Source of the DNA: Aquabacterium sp.
GTDB lineage: Bacteria; Pseudomonadota; Gammaproteobacteria; Burkholderiales; Burkholderiaceae_C
DNA: 14,791 nucleotides
Reading direction: 5' to 3'
Assembly (NCBI GenBank): GCA_030654555.1
Contig: JAURXG010000234.1
Location: 1 to 14,791, forward strand
Part shown: in pieces, positions 1-5,948 of the stretch
How the letters are laid out: each line of letters starts with the position of its first letter
Numbering within the stretch: position 1 is the first letter of the stretch
The notes under the pieces: generated by a model
Seen by the model: the letters and a program-made list of their open reading frames with translations, nothing else
The model's database searches: none
What the model was told of the DNA's origin: nothing
Translations under genes and position numbers: made by a program

Positions 1-926
1 GACAGACGGAAGTTCAGCGGCACGCCACCGACCAGAAAGCCCGGCTGCAGCCCGGCCTTTTCCAGGATCCAGGCCAGCATCGAGGTGGTGGTGGTCTTGC
101 CATGGGTGCCGGCCACCGCCAGCACATGCCGGCCGCGCAGCACGTCGAAGGCATGCGGCTCGCCACGGGCGCGCAGCGCGCCGGGCTCTTCCTTGCGCGC
201 GCCGAAACGCTGCAGCTCGCTCCAGCAGCCGCGCGCCAGCACCCGTTCGAGCGCGGCCTCTCGGCTGTTGACCACCAGCCGGCCGCTGTGCGGCACGGTG
301 CGCACCAGGTGGTGGAACTGCGTCTCGATGGCGGCCAGGTCGGCAAAGATGTCGGCGTGGTCGAACTCGAGGTTGTTCAGGATCGCGGTGCGCGGCCGGT
401 AGTGCACGAACTTGCTGCGCTTGTCGAAGAAGGCGGTGTCGTACTCGTCGGCTTCGATGACGAAGCAGGCACCTTCACCCAGCCGCGCCGAGATGCCGAA
501 GTTCAGCGGCACGCCGCCCACCAGGAAGCCGGGCTTGAGCCCCGCCTGGTCGAGCATCCAGGCCAGCATCGAGGTGGTGGTGGTCTTGCCATGGGTGCCG
601 GCCACCGCCAGCACATGCCGGCCGCGCAGCACGTTCTCGGCCAGCCACTGCGGCCCGCTGGTGTAGGCCGCGCCGGCGTCGAGGATGGCCTCCATCAGCG
701 CATTGCCGCGGGTGACCACGTTGCCGATCACGTACAGGTCGGGCGCCAGGCGCATCTGGTCGGGATCGAAGCCCTCGATCAGCTCGATGCCCAGCGCGCG
801 CAGCTGGTCGCTCATCGGCGGGTAGACGTTGGCGTCGCAGCCGGTGACGCGGTGGCCGGCCTCGCGGGCGATGGCGGCGATGCCGCCCATGAAGGTGCCG
901 CAGATGCCGAGGATGTGGATGTGCAT
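1..926 (-). CDS. mpl: UDP-N-acetylmuramate:L-alanyl-gamma-D-glutamyl-meso-diaminopimelate ligase (Mpl), 3' end outside window, with internal P-loop duplication
   Basis: Mpl re-attaches recycled murein tripeptide to UDP-MurNAc with ATP in the cytoplasm, feeding peptidoglycan synthesis. The protein starts MHIHILGICGTFMGGIAAIA, the Mpl/MurC-type Rossmann start. It shows the ATP-binding GTHGKTTTT loop (Lys114), the family segment VGGVPLNFGIS (137-146), EADEYDTAFFDKR (158-170) and NNLEFDHADIF (184-194), all diagnostic of Mpl. The ATG at 926 is chosen because it gives exactly the family N-terminus. The frame stays open to base 1 (308 full codons), so the C-terminal ligase domain lies outside or is lost. 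Oddity: after residue about 263 (HAFDVLRG) the frame does not continue into the usual Mpl middle domain. It repeats residues 99 onward (RGRHVLAVAGTHGKTTTT, second Lys277) and then diverges (WILEKAGLQ for WMLDQAGLK). It is divergent from the gene at 1006. Family identity is near certain; intactness of the gene is doubtful. Confidence 0.9.
   Translation of the reverse strand, partial: MHIHILGICGTFMGGIAAIAREAGHRVTGCDANVYPPMSDQLRALGIELIEGFDPDQMRLAPDLYVIGNVVTRGNALMEAILDAGAAYTSGPQWLAENVLRGRHVLAVAGTHGKTTTTSMLAWMLDQAGLKPGFLVGGVPLNFGISARLGEGACFVIEADEYDTAFFDKRSKFVHYRPRTAILNNLEFDHADIFADLAAIETQFHHLVRTVPHSGRLVVNSREAALERVLARGCWSELQRFGARKEEPGALRARGEPHAFDVLRGRHVLAVAGTHGKTTTTSMLAWILEKAGLQPGFLVGGVPLNFRL
67..145. 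repeat. 79-bp direct repeat, copy A (second P-loop copy of mpl)
   Basis: These 79 bases are identical to 556-634, offset by 489 bp (163 codons exactly), so the mpl frame is kept. The flank at 1-66 still aligns with 490-555 but at only 51 of 66 positions by hand count. Beyond 145 the two copies are unrelated (this one is preceded in the gene by codons for GEPHAFDV). The sharp change from perfect to about 77 percent identity is a mosaic signature. Confidence 0.95.
556..634. repeat. 79-bp direct repeat, copy B (native P-loop of mpl)
   Basis: This is the copy at the normal family position. It encodes the segment from VLRGRHVLAVAG through THGKTTTTSMLAW (residues about 98-123). It is preceded in the gene by LAEN and followed by MLDQAGLKPGF, as expected for Mpl. 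It is the partner of 67-145. Confidence 0.95.
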
Positions 927-1005
927 GGGGGCGGGATTCTAGGCGGCGGGGCGTCGTCGCCGCAGGGCGGGCCGCTGCGCCGGCACCGCCCGCCACAATG
1001 CGCCG
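927..1005. promoter_or_regulatory. Divergent intergenic region between mpl and the membrane-protein gene; possible short-leader promoters
   Basis: This 79-bp gap must hold the promoters for two diverging genes. On the minus strand TAGAAT (942 to 937) matches 5 of 6 bases of a sigma-70 -10 box and lies 10 bases before the mpl ATG. On the plus strand CACAAT (994-999) matches 4 of 6 and lies 6 bases before the ATG at 1006. No convincing -35 boxes and no Shine-Dalgarno for either gene were seen. If these are the real -10 boxes, both mRNAs would be leaderless or nearly so. This is motif spotting only. Confidence 0.3.
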
Positions 1006-1425
1006 ATGTTCAGCTGGATCACCGGCCACCCCTGGGCCTACCCCGCGCTGGAGGTGGTGCACCTCGTCGGCATCGCGCTGCTGCTGGGCAACCTGGTGCT
1101 GCTGGAGCTGCGGGTGCTGGGGGTCGCCAAGGCCTTGCCGCTGCCGGCGCTGGCACGCGCTGCCTTGGCGGTGGCGCTGTGCGGCTTCGGCCTGGCCGCG
1201 GGCAGCGGGCTGCTGATGTTCGCCAGCCAGCCGCTGGAGCTGCTGGCCAACCGCGCCTTCACGATCAAGATGGGGCTGCTGATGCTGGCCGGCACCAATG
1301 CGGCGATGTTCCACGCGCGCGGTGGCCTGCAGAAGCTCGACACCACCGCCCGGCTGCAGACCGCGCTGTCGCTGGGGATTTGGCTGGCCGTGCTCACCTG
1401 CGGCCGGTTCATCGCTTACGTTTGA
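1006..1425 (+). CDS. Small four-helix integral membrane protein, DUF6644-like
   Basis: The 139-residue product is mostly hydrophobic. Likely helices lie at about 10-36, 47-72, 86-104 and 117-139, with short polar loops and almost no soluble domain. Visible features are a His (H19) inside helix 1 (VVHLVGIALLLG), the segment GSGLLMFA in helix 2, Lys88 in FTIKMGLLMLAG and His103 at the end of helix 3. The pattern resembles the DUF6644 group of small inner-membrane proteins; that assignment is from memory of the family and not certain. Buried histidines could bind haem or metal, which is only inference. The ATG at 1006 is preferred over the one at 998, which belongs to a shadow frame. It lies 29 bases before the DUF6152-like gene, so the two are probably co-transcribed. 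Function unknown. Confidence 0.75.
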   Translation: MFSWITGHPWAYPALEVVHLVGIALLLGNLVLLELRVLGVAKALPLPALARAALAVALCGFGLAAGSGLLMFASQPLELLANRAFTIKMGLLMLAGTNAAMFHARGGLQKLDTTARLQTALSLGIWLAVLTCGRFIAYV

Positions 1426-1442
1426 CGCACCGATCCATCGCC

Positions 1443-1447
1443 AGGAG
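1443..1447 (+). promoter_or_regulatory. Ribosome binding site of the DUF6152-like gene
   Basis: AGGAG lies 7 bases before the ATG at 1455. It fixes that start and excludes longer versions of the same frame, which stays open upstream by chance. Confidence 0.7.
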
Positions 1448-1454
1448 CCCCGCC

Positions 1455-1922
1455 ATGATCCACCGCCGCCTGATGCTGGCCGCCGCGCTCGCCGCACCCT
1501 GGGCCGCCCGCGCCCACCACGGCTGGAGCAGCTTCGACCAGACCCGTCCGATCTGGCTGGAGGGGCGCGCCACGCAGGTCGCCTGGCGCAATCCGCATGC
1601 CGAGCTGAAGCTGGAGTTGCCGGCCGAGCCGCGCCTGCCGGCCGACCTGGCCAGCCGCGCGCTGCCGGCGCAGGCGACGGGCGTAGACGGCCAGGCGCTG
1701 CTGGCGGCTGCGCGCCTGCCCAGGCGGCGCGACAAAGTCTGGTTGATCGAGCTGGCGCCGCTCACCCGCCTGTCGGCCTGGAAGATGCCTGAGATCAAGC
1801 CCGGCGCCGCCGTGGCCGTGCTGGGCTTCACCTTCACCGATGAGAAGGGCGATGCGGTGCTGCGTGCCGAGTACGTCTGGCTGGACGGCCAGGTCTACGG
1901 GCTGCGCTCGTCGCCGGCCTGA
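1455..1922 (+). CDS. Secreted DUF6152 family protein
   Basis: The 155-residue product begins with a signal peptide (MIHRRLMLAAALAAPWAARA), so cleavage after ARA would leave a mature protein starting HHGWSSFD. The motifs HHGWSSFD, ITLEG-like IWLEGRATQVAW and RNPHAELKLEL, and a C-terminal beta-rich part ending in YVWLDGQVYGL, are those of the DUF6152 family of periplasmic proteins of unknown function. The exposed N-terminal His-His could bind a metal; this is inference from the residues alone. It follows the membrane protein at 1006 by 29 bases. Such proteins often sit next to small membrane proteins, which suggests a membrane-periplasm pair. Length is about normal for the family. Confidence 0.82.
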   Translation: MIHRRLMLAAALAAPWAARAHHGWSSFDQTRPIWLEGRATQVAWRNPHAELKLELPAEPRLPADLASRALPAQATGVDGQALLAAARLPRRRDKVWLIELAPLTRLSAWKMPEIKPGAAVAVLGFTFTDEKGDAVLRAEYVWLDGQVYGLRSSPA

Positions 1923-1929
1923 TCGCGCC

Positions 1930-1950
1930 CCGGCCGCGTCCGGCGGCCGG
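1930..1950. terminator. GC-rich hairpin between convergent genes
   Basis: CCGGCCGC (1930-1937) and GCGGCCGG (1943-1950) form a perfect 8-bp stem with a 5-base loop. It fills most of the 28-bp gap between the stop codons of the DUF6152-like gene and the mutarotase gene. It could stop transcription from both sides. No T-tract follows on either strand, so it is not a classical intrinsic terminator. Confidence 0.45.
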
Positions 1951-2784
1951 TCAGACCTCGAAGCCCTGTCGCGCCACCCAGTCCTGGCCCGGGGCCAGCG
2001 TGACAGGTGCACCGATCTGCGCCGCCTCCACGCACAGCAGGCGCAACCAATCGTCGTCGGGCAGGTCGGGCATCGCCGCGGCCTGGGTGGGGCCGGGGTT
2101 CCAGACCACCACGTCGTCGAAGCCTTCGGCACCGATGCCCATGCGGCCCATCGCGGTGGCCAGCGACAGCGGCCCCTTGGCGTCGAAGTAGATGCGGTCG
2201 ATCTCGCCGGCAAAGCTGAACGGGTCCATCTCCTGGTGCTGCTCGGCGCCGCTGATCTGGTCGACATAGCGCACGCCGTACAGGCCGCCCAGGCGGGCGC
2301 GGCGCACGTCGTCGACCAGCAGGTAGGTGTGCAGCGCGGCGGTGAAGTCGAACGGCGTGTCGCCGGTGTTGGTGATGGCCAGCTCCACGTCGAGCTGCAG
2401 GCCCGAGAAGCTGAAGCTCAGTTCGGCCTCGAAGCGGTGCGGCCAGATCGCGCGGGTGGCCTCGTCGTCGGTCAGGCGCAGCACGCCGATCACCACGTCG
2501 CCGCGCTGCGCACCTTCGATCCAGGTCCAGGCACGGTCGCGGGCCAGGCCGTGGCGCGGCAGCGGGCCGCGCTGGCTGAACTGCGGAAAGATCACCGGGA
2601 TGCCACCGCGCACCGCGTGGCCAGCACCGGCCTGGGCCAGCGGCGACAGGTACAGCCGTTCCTGGTCGCCGGCCGGGATCCACGAGACGATCTGGCCGCC
2701 GTGCAGCAGCACGGTCAGCTCGGCGCCATCGGGCGCGCGCAGCCACATCGCCGGCTGGCCCAGCACCGTGGTCGGCTTGATCAT
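1951..2784 (-). CDS. D-hexose-6-phosphate mutarotase (aldose 1-epimerase family, YeaD-like)
   Basis: This cytoplasmic enzyme family interconverts alpha and beta anomers of hexose 6-phosphates. At 277 residues the length is normal for the YeaD group. Visible motifs are LLHGGQIVSW (26-35), RGGIPVIFPQF (59-69, sugar-phosphate site arginine), PRHGLAR (76-82, His78), LHTYL (151-155, His152, the usual general acid), VVWNP (226-230) and CVEAA (251-255, Glu253, the usual catalytic base). All active-site elements therefore appear present. The start overlaps the hemL stop as ATGA (4 bases), so translation is probably coupled to hemL and this is the last gene of a thiD-hemL-mutarotase operon. A metabolic link to haem synthesis is not obvious. 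Confidence 0.9.
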   Translation of the reverse strand: MIKPTTVLGQPAMWLRAPDGAELTVLLHGGQIVSWIPAGDQERLYLSPLAQAGAGHAVRGGIPVIFPQFSQRGPLPRHGLARDRAWTWIEGAQRGDVVIGVLRLTDDEATRAIWPHRFEAELSFSFSGLQLDVELAITNTGDTPFDFTAALHTYLLVDDVRRARLGGLYGVRYVDQISGAEQHQEMDPFSFAGEIDRIYFDAKGPLSLATAMGRMGIGAEGFDDVVVWNPGPTQAAAMPDLPDDDWLRLLCVEAAQIGAPVTLAPGQDWVARQGFEV

Positions 2785-4073
2785 GCGCTGCGCAAGGCTT
2801 CGCGCGCGGCGGCCACGGTGGCGGCGATGTCGTCGGCGCTGTGCGCCGCGCTGACGAAGCCGGCCTCGTACAGCGCCGGCGCCAGGTACACGCCGCGGTC
2901 GAGCATGCCGTGGAAGAAGCGGTTGAAGCGCTCCTTGTCGGTGGCCATCACCACGTTGTAGTTCTGCGGCAGTTCACTGGCGAAGAAGAAGCCGAACATG
3001 CCGCCCTCGCTGTCGCCGGCGAAGGGCACGCCGGCCGCCTTGGCGGCGGCGCTGAGGCCGGCCACCAGCGATTGCGTCTTCGCGCCCAGCGCCTCGTAGA
3101 AGCCGGGCTTGGCGATCTCTTTGAGCGTGGCCAGGCCGCAGGCGGTGGCCACCGGGTTGCCCGACAGCGTGCCGGCCTGGTAGACCGGGCCCAGCGGCGC
3201 GAGGTGCTGCATGATCTTGCGGCTGGTGCCGAAGGCCGCCAGCGGCATGCCGCCGCCGATGACCTTGCCGAACACGCTGATGTCGGGCTTGAAGCCGGGG
3301 ATCAGCTTCGCGTAGACGCTCTGCGCGCCGCCCAGCGCCACGCGGAAGCCGGTCATCACCTCGTCGAAGACGAACAGCGCGCCGTGCTGTGTGCACAGCT
3401 CGCCGATGCGTTGGACGAACGGCACCTGCGCGCGCACGAAGTTCATGTTGCCGGCGATCGGCTCGATCATCACGCAGGCGATCTCGTGGCCCTGGGTGGC
3501 GAACACCTCTTCGATCTGCGCCAGGTTGTTGTACTCGAGCACCAGCGTGTGCTGCACCACCTCGGGTGGCACGCCGGCGCTGGTGGGGTGGCCGAAGGTG
3601 GCCAGCCCCGAGCCGGCCTTGACCAGCAGCGCATCGGCATGGCCGTGGTAGCAGCCCTCGAACTTGACGATCTTGCTGCGCCCGGTGGCGCCGCGAGCCA
3701 GGCGGATCGCGCTCATGCCGGCCTCGGTGCCGCTGCTGACCAGCCGCACCTGCTCGACGCTGGGCACGTGCTTGATGATCTCCTCGGCCAGTTCGACCTC
3801 GCGCTCGGTGGGCGCGCCGAAGCTGAAGCCGTCAAGCGCCGCCTTCTGCACCGCCTCCAGCACGGCGGGGTGGCCATGGCCCAGGATCATCGGGCCCCAG
3901 GAGCCGATGTAGTCGATGAAGCGGGTGCCCTCGGCGTCCCACATGTAGGCACCGTGCGCACGGGCGATGAAGCGCGGCGTGCCGCCGACCGCGCGGAAGG
4001 CACGCACCGGCGAGTTGACGCCGCCGGGGATCACACGCTGGGCGCGTTCGAACAAGGCTTGGTTGGTGGTCAT
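2781..4073 (-). CDS. hemL: Glutamate-1-semialdehyde 2,1-aminomutase (HemL)
   Basis: HemL converts glutamate-1-semialdehyde to 5-aminolevulinate, the last step of the C5 route into haem and other tetrapyrroles, using PLP. The 430 residues match the family length. The N-terminus QALFERAQRVIPGGVNSPVR is the standard HemL signature. SSGTEAGMSAIRLARG (113-128) binds the cofactor phosphate, CYHGHAD (141-147) stacks on PLP, FDEVMTGFRV (236-245) holds the Asp that contacts the ring nitrogen, and SVFGKVIGGG (266-275) contains the Schiff-base Lys270. It lies 10 bases after the thiD-like gene and overlaps the next gene by 4 bases. No strong Shine-Dalgarno is visible, consistent with translation following on from thiD. 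The call is secure. Confidence 0.97.
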   Translation of the reverse strand: MTTNQALFERAQRVIPGGVNSPVRAFRAVGGTPRFIARAHGAYMWDAEGTRFIDYIGSWGPMILGHGHPAVLEAVQKAALDGFSFGAPTEREVELAEEIIKHVPSVEQVRLVSSGTEAGMSAIRLARGATGRSKIVKFEGCYHGHADALLVKAGSGLATFGHPTSAGVPPEVVQHTLVLEYNNLAQIEEVFATQGHEIACVMIEPIAGNMNFVRAQVPFVQRIGELCTQHGALFVFDEVMTGFRVALGGAQSVYAKLIPGFKPDISVFGKVIGGGMPLAAFGTSRKIMQHLAPLGPVYQAGTLSGNPVATACGLATLKEIAKPGFYEALGAKTQSLVAGLSAAAKAAGVPFAGDSEGGMFGFFFASELPQNYNVVMATDKERFNRFFHGMLDRGVYLAPALYEAGFVSAAHSADDIAATVAAAREALRSA

Positions 4074-4083
4074 GGGCGGGTGT

Positions 4084-5073
4084 TCAGTGCATGCGACGCG
4101 GCGCGGTCTTGGGCTTGGTCTCGGGGACTTCGGGTTCGGGCGCCGGCTCGCCGTCGGCCGGGCCTTCGTCGCCGTCCTCGGGCGGCGGGCTGGCCCAGAA
4201 GAAGCGGTCGGGCACCACGCCGCCCATGCCGGGGCGGAAGCCCGAGTCGAGCGTCTGGTCCATGAAGGCCAGCGCCTCGCCGACGGCGGCCTGCAGTTCG
4301 GCGCCGGCGGCCAGCAGCGCGGCCAGCGCGGCCGACAGCGTGTCGCCGGCCCCGACGAACGAGGTCTCGAACATCTCGAACTTCTCGCCGGTCAGCGCGC
4401 CCTGCGGCGAGGCCAGCACGTTGTCGATGAACTGGTCGGTGCCGGCCTTGCCGGCCTTGGCAGCCAGCATGATGCCGGTGACCAGCACGTAGCGCGTGCC
4501 GCGTTCGCCGGCGGCCACCGCCAGCTCGCGTGCCGAGGCCGGGCGCTCGCTGTCCCAGTCGGGCAGCAGGAAGTCGGTCAGCGTCTTGTGGTTGCCCACC
4601 AGCACCTCGGTGGCCGGCAGGATCAGGTCGCGGAAGGCCTCCAGGTAGGGCTGGGCCTGGTCGTCGTCGAGCCAGCCCAGGTTGGGCAGGTAGCTGACCA
4701 GCGGCACGTCGGGGTAGTCCGACAGGATCTCGGCCACCGCGCTGACGGCCTCGGCGCTGCCGAGGAAGCCCACCTTCCAGCCCGCCACGGTGATGTCTTC
4801 CAGCACGGTGCGGGCCTGCTCGGCCACCACGTCGGCGTCGATCGCATGGTGGTCGAAGATCTCGGCGGTGTCGCGCAGCAGGATGCTGGTGGTGATGGGC
4901 AGGCCATGCGCGCCCATCGCGGCCAGCGTGCTCACGTCGCCCGCCAGGCCGCCGGCGCCGCTGGGGTCGGCGGCGTTGAAACTCATCACGCAGGCCGGTG
5001 CCGACGCCTCCTGCAGGGCGTCGGCGGCGCCGTCGGCCGGCGCGTCGGTGTGGGGGGTGGGGCTGGAAGTCAT
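4084..5073 (-). CDS. thiD: ThiD-like hydroxymethylpyrimidine/phosphomethylpyrimidine kinase (ribokinase-like fold)
   Basis: ThiD phosphorylates hydroxymethylpyrimidine and its phosphate for thiamine synthesis. This 329-residue protein belongs to the divergent ThiD version I associate with Burkholderiales. It has MSFNAADPSGAGGLAGD (30-46) as substrate loop, TTSILLRDTAEIFDHH (61-76), KVGFLGSAEAV (100-110), NHKTLTDFLLPDW (161-173) and FVGAGDTLSAAL (239-250), where Asp244 in GAGD is the expected catalytic base. Odd parts are a low-complexity lead of about 25 residues and an acidic, proline-rich tail (297-329) ending in the basic TAPRRMH. No TPP riboswitch was recognised upstream. Related kinases can also phosphorylate pyridoxal, and the next gene makes a PLP enzyme; a role in PLP supply is speculation. 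The ATG at 5073 is the first plausible one in frame; a start nearer Met30 cannot be excluded. Confidence 0.85.
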   Translation of the reverse strand: MTSSPTPHTDAPADGAADALQEASAPACVMSFNAADPSGAGGLAGDVSTLAAMGAHGLPITTSILLRDTAEIFDHHAIDADVVAEQARTVLEDITVAGWKVGFLGSAEAVSAVAEILSDYPDVPLVSYLPNLGWLDDDQAQPYLEAFRDLILPATEVLVGNHKTLTDFLLPDWDSERPASARELAVAAGERGTRYVLVTGIMLAAKAGKAGTDQFIDNVLASPQGALTGEKFEMFETSFVGAGDTLSAALAALLAAGAELQAAVGEALAFMDQTLDSGFRPGMGGVVPDRFFWASPPPEDGDEGPADGEPAPEPEVPETKPKTAPRRMH

Positions 5074-5205
5074 GAACAGGTCCGATGCAGGGGAGAAGGG
5101 CAGCCAGGCCGGGTGGCCGACCCAGCGCCACCAGCGTGCCGAAGCAAAGGTGAAATAACTTGCTTCAGCCCCGCCAATAGGCCCGATCGAGCCGAAATCG
5201 CGTGG

Positions 5206-5228
5206 CTACAATGCCTTCTTCATTGTAG
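5206..5228. promoter_or_regulatory. Palindrome with mirrored TACAAT -10 boxes between thiD and the rubredoxin gene
   Basis: CTACAATG (5206-5213) and CATTGTAG (5221-5228) are perfect 8-bp inverted repeats separated by 7 bases. Each arm holds TACAAT, a 5-of-6 match to the sigma-70 -10 box: 5207-5212 pointing right toward the rubredoxin-pil genes, and 5227-5222 pointing left toward thiD-hemL. Start sites would fall near 5219 (right) and near 5214 (left), within the spacer. No good -35 box was found at 16-18 bp on either side. It could be two overlapping divergent promoters, an operator, or both. Confidence 0.5.
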
Positions 5229-5244
5229 TGACCTACCCGATAAC

Positions 5245-5418
5245 GTGACTGAATCGCGCACCTGGATGTGTCTGATCTGCGGCTGGATTTACGACGAGGC
5301 CGCGGGCGATCCCGATCATGGCATCGCCGCGGGCACCGCCTGGGCCGATGTCCCCATGAACTGGACTTGTCCGGAGTGTGGTGCCCGCAAAGAAGACTTC
5401 GAGATGGTCCAGGTCTGA
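5245..5418 (+). CDS. Rubredoxin
   Basis: This is a 57-residue one-iron electron carrier. Four cysteines in two pairs, CLIC (Cys9, Cys12) and CPEC (Cys42, Cys45), hold the Fe. WIYDEAAGDPDHGI and the segment around VPMNWTCPECGARKEDFEMV match the rubredoxin consensus throughout. The frame is too short for many gene finders. GTG at 5245 gives VTESRTWMCLICGW, agreeing with the usual residues before the first cysteine pair. The alternative ATG at 5266 would start only one residue before the first Cys. No clear Shine-Dalgarno is present; the putative TACAAT -10 box is 33 bases upstream. It lies 72 bases before pilG on the same strand, so it may share a transcript with the pilus chemosensory genes. 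The redox partner is not in the window. Confidence 0.92.
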   Translation: MTESRTWMCLICGWIYDEAAGDPDHGIAAGTAWADVPMNWTCPECGARKEDFEMVQV

Positions 5419-5437
5419 TCGCGGCCCGGGCCCGATC
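5417..5437 (+). other. Small GC-rich hairpin over the rubredoxin stop codon
   Basis: GATCG (5417-5421) pairs with CGATC (5433-5437), and GGC (5423-5425) with GCC (5430-5432), leaving one bulged C and a four-base loop. It overlaps the TGA at 5416-5418 and lacks a T-tract. It could modulate transcript levels between the rubredoxin gene and pilG. Evidence is folding by eye only. Confidence 0.3.
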
Positions 5438-5476
5438 ACCACGCTGGCCCCACCCGATACTGCCAACCACCCCGCC

Positions 5477-5482
5477 GAGGAG
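5477..5482 (+). promoter_or_regulatory. Ribosome binding site of pilG
   Basis: GAGGAG lies 8 bases before the ATG at 5491. It is one of the best Shine-Dalgarno matches in the window and fixes the pilG start. Confidence 0.75.
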
Positions 5483-5490
5483 CCGCCGAG

Positions 5491-5901
5491 ATGGACGATG
5501 TCCCCACCGCAGCCCTTGCCGCGCCCACCAAGGTGCTGGTGATCGACGACAGCAACACGATACGCCGTTCGGCCGAGATCTTCCTGCGCCAGGGCGGGCA
5601 TGAGGTGGTGCTGGCCGAGGACGGCTTCGACGCGCTGGCCAAGGTCAACGACCATGTGCCGCAGCTGATCTTCTGCGACATCCTGATGCCGCGGCTCGAC
5701 GGCTACCAGACCTGCGCGATCATCAAGCGCAATCCGCGTTTTGCGCATGTGCCGGTGATCATGCTGTCGTCCAAGGACGGGCTGTTCGACAAGGCGCGCG
5801 GGCGCATGGTGGGCTCGGAGGATTACCTCACCAAGCCGTTCACCAAGGAGCAGCTGCTGCGCGCGGTGCAGCAGTTCGGTGCGGCGGCGCAGAGTGCCTG
5901 A
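5491..5901 (+). CDS. pilG: Type IV pilus response regulator PilG (CheY-like)
   Basis: This is a single receiver domain of 136 residues with no output domain. It would accept phosphate from ChpA and, in the Pil-Chp system, promotes pilus extension. Asp19 and Asp20 form the acidic pocket (VLVIDDSNTIRR), Asp63 in FCDILMP is the phosphorylation site, Ser93 replaces the usual Thr of the switch, and Lys115 in LTKPF completes the active site. The family start IDDSNTIRRSAEIFL and KDGLFDKARGRMVGSEDYLTKPF are typical of PilG rather than of flagellar CheY. It is the first gene of the pilG-pilH-pilI-pilJ-chpA run, 47 bases ahead of pilH. About 12 residues precede the receiver fold. Confidence 0.93.
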   Translation: MDDVPTAALAAPTKVLVIDDSNTIRRSAEIFLRQGGHEVVLAEDGFDALAKVNDHVPQLIFCDILMPRLDGYQTCAIIKRNPRFAHVPVIMLSSKDGLFDKARGRMVGSEDYLTKPFTKEQLLRAVQQFGAAAQSA

Positions 5902-5948
5902 GCGGCCCCGCCACTCCCTGCCAGCCTGAGTTTCGCGGAGCCCCAACG

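Noticed and set aside
102..1454. Long plus-strand frame leading into the DUF6152-like gene
   Set aside because: It runs opposite mpl and out of frame with the membrane protein. A good ribosome site and a signal peptide place the real start at 1455.
2841..4265. 474-codon plus-strand frame opposite hemL
   Set aside because: Its His/Arg/Ala/Gly-rich sequence has no domain, and it is fully explained as the reverse of the hemL and thiD codons.
5074..5205. Possible TPP riboswitch in the leader of the thiD-like gene
   Set aside because: I looked for the conserved CTGAGA core and its partner on the minus strand and did not find them.
5417..5437. Intrinsic terminator after the rubredoxin gene
   Set aside because: The hairpin is short and bulged and has no T-tract, so it is listed only as a possible structure.
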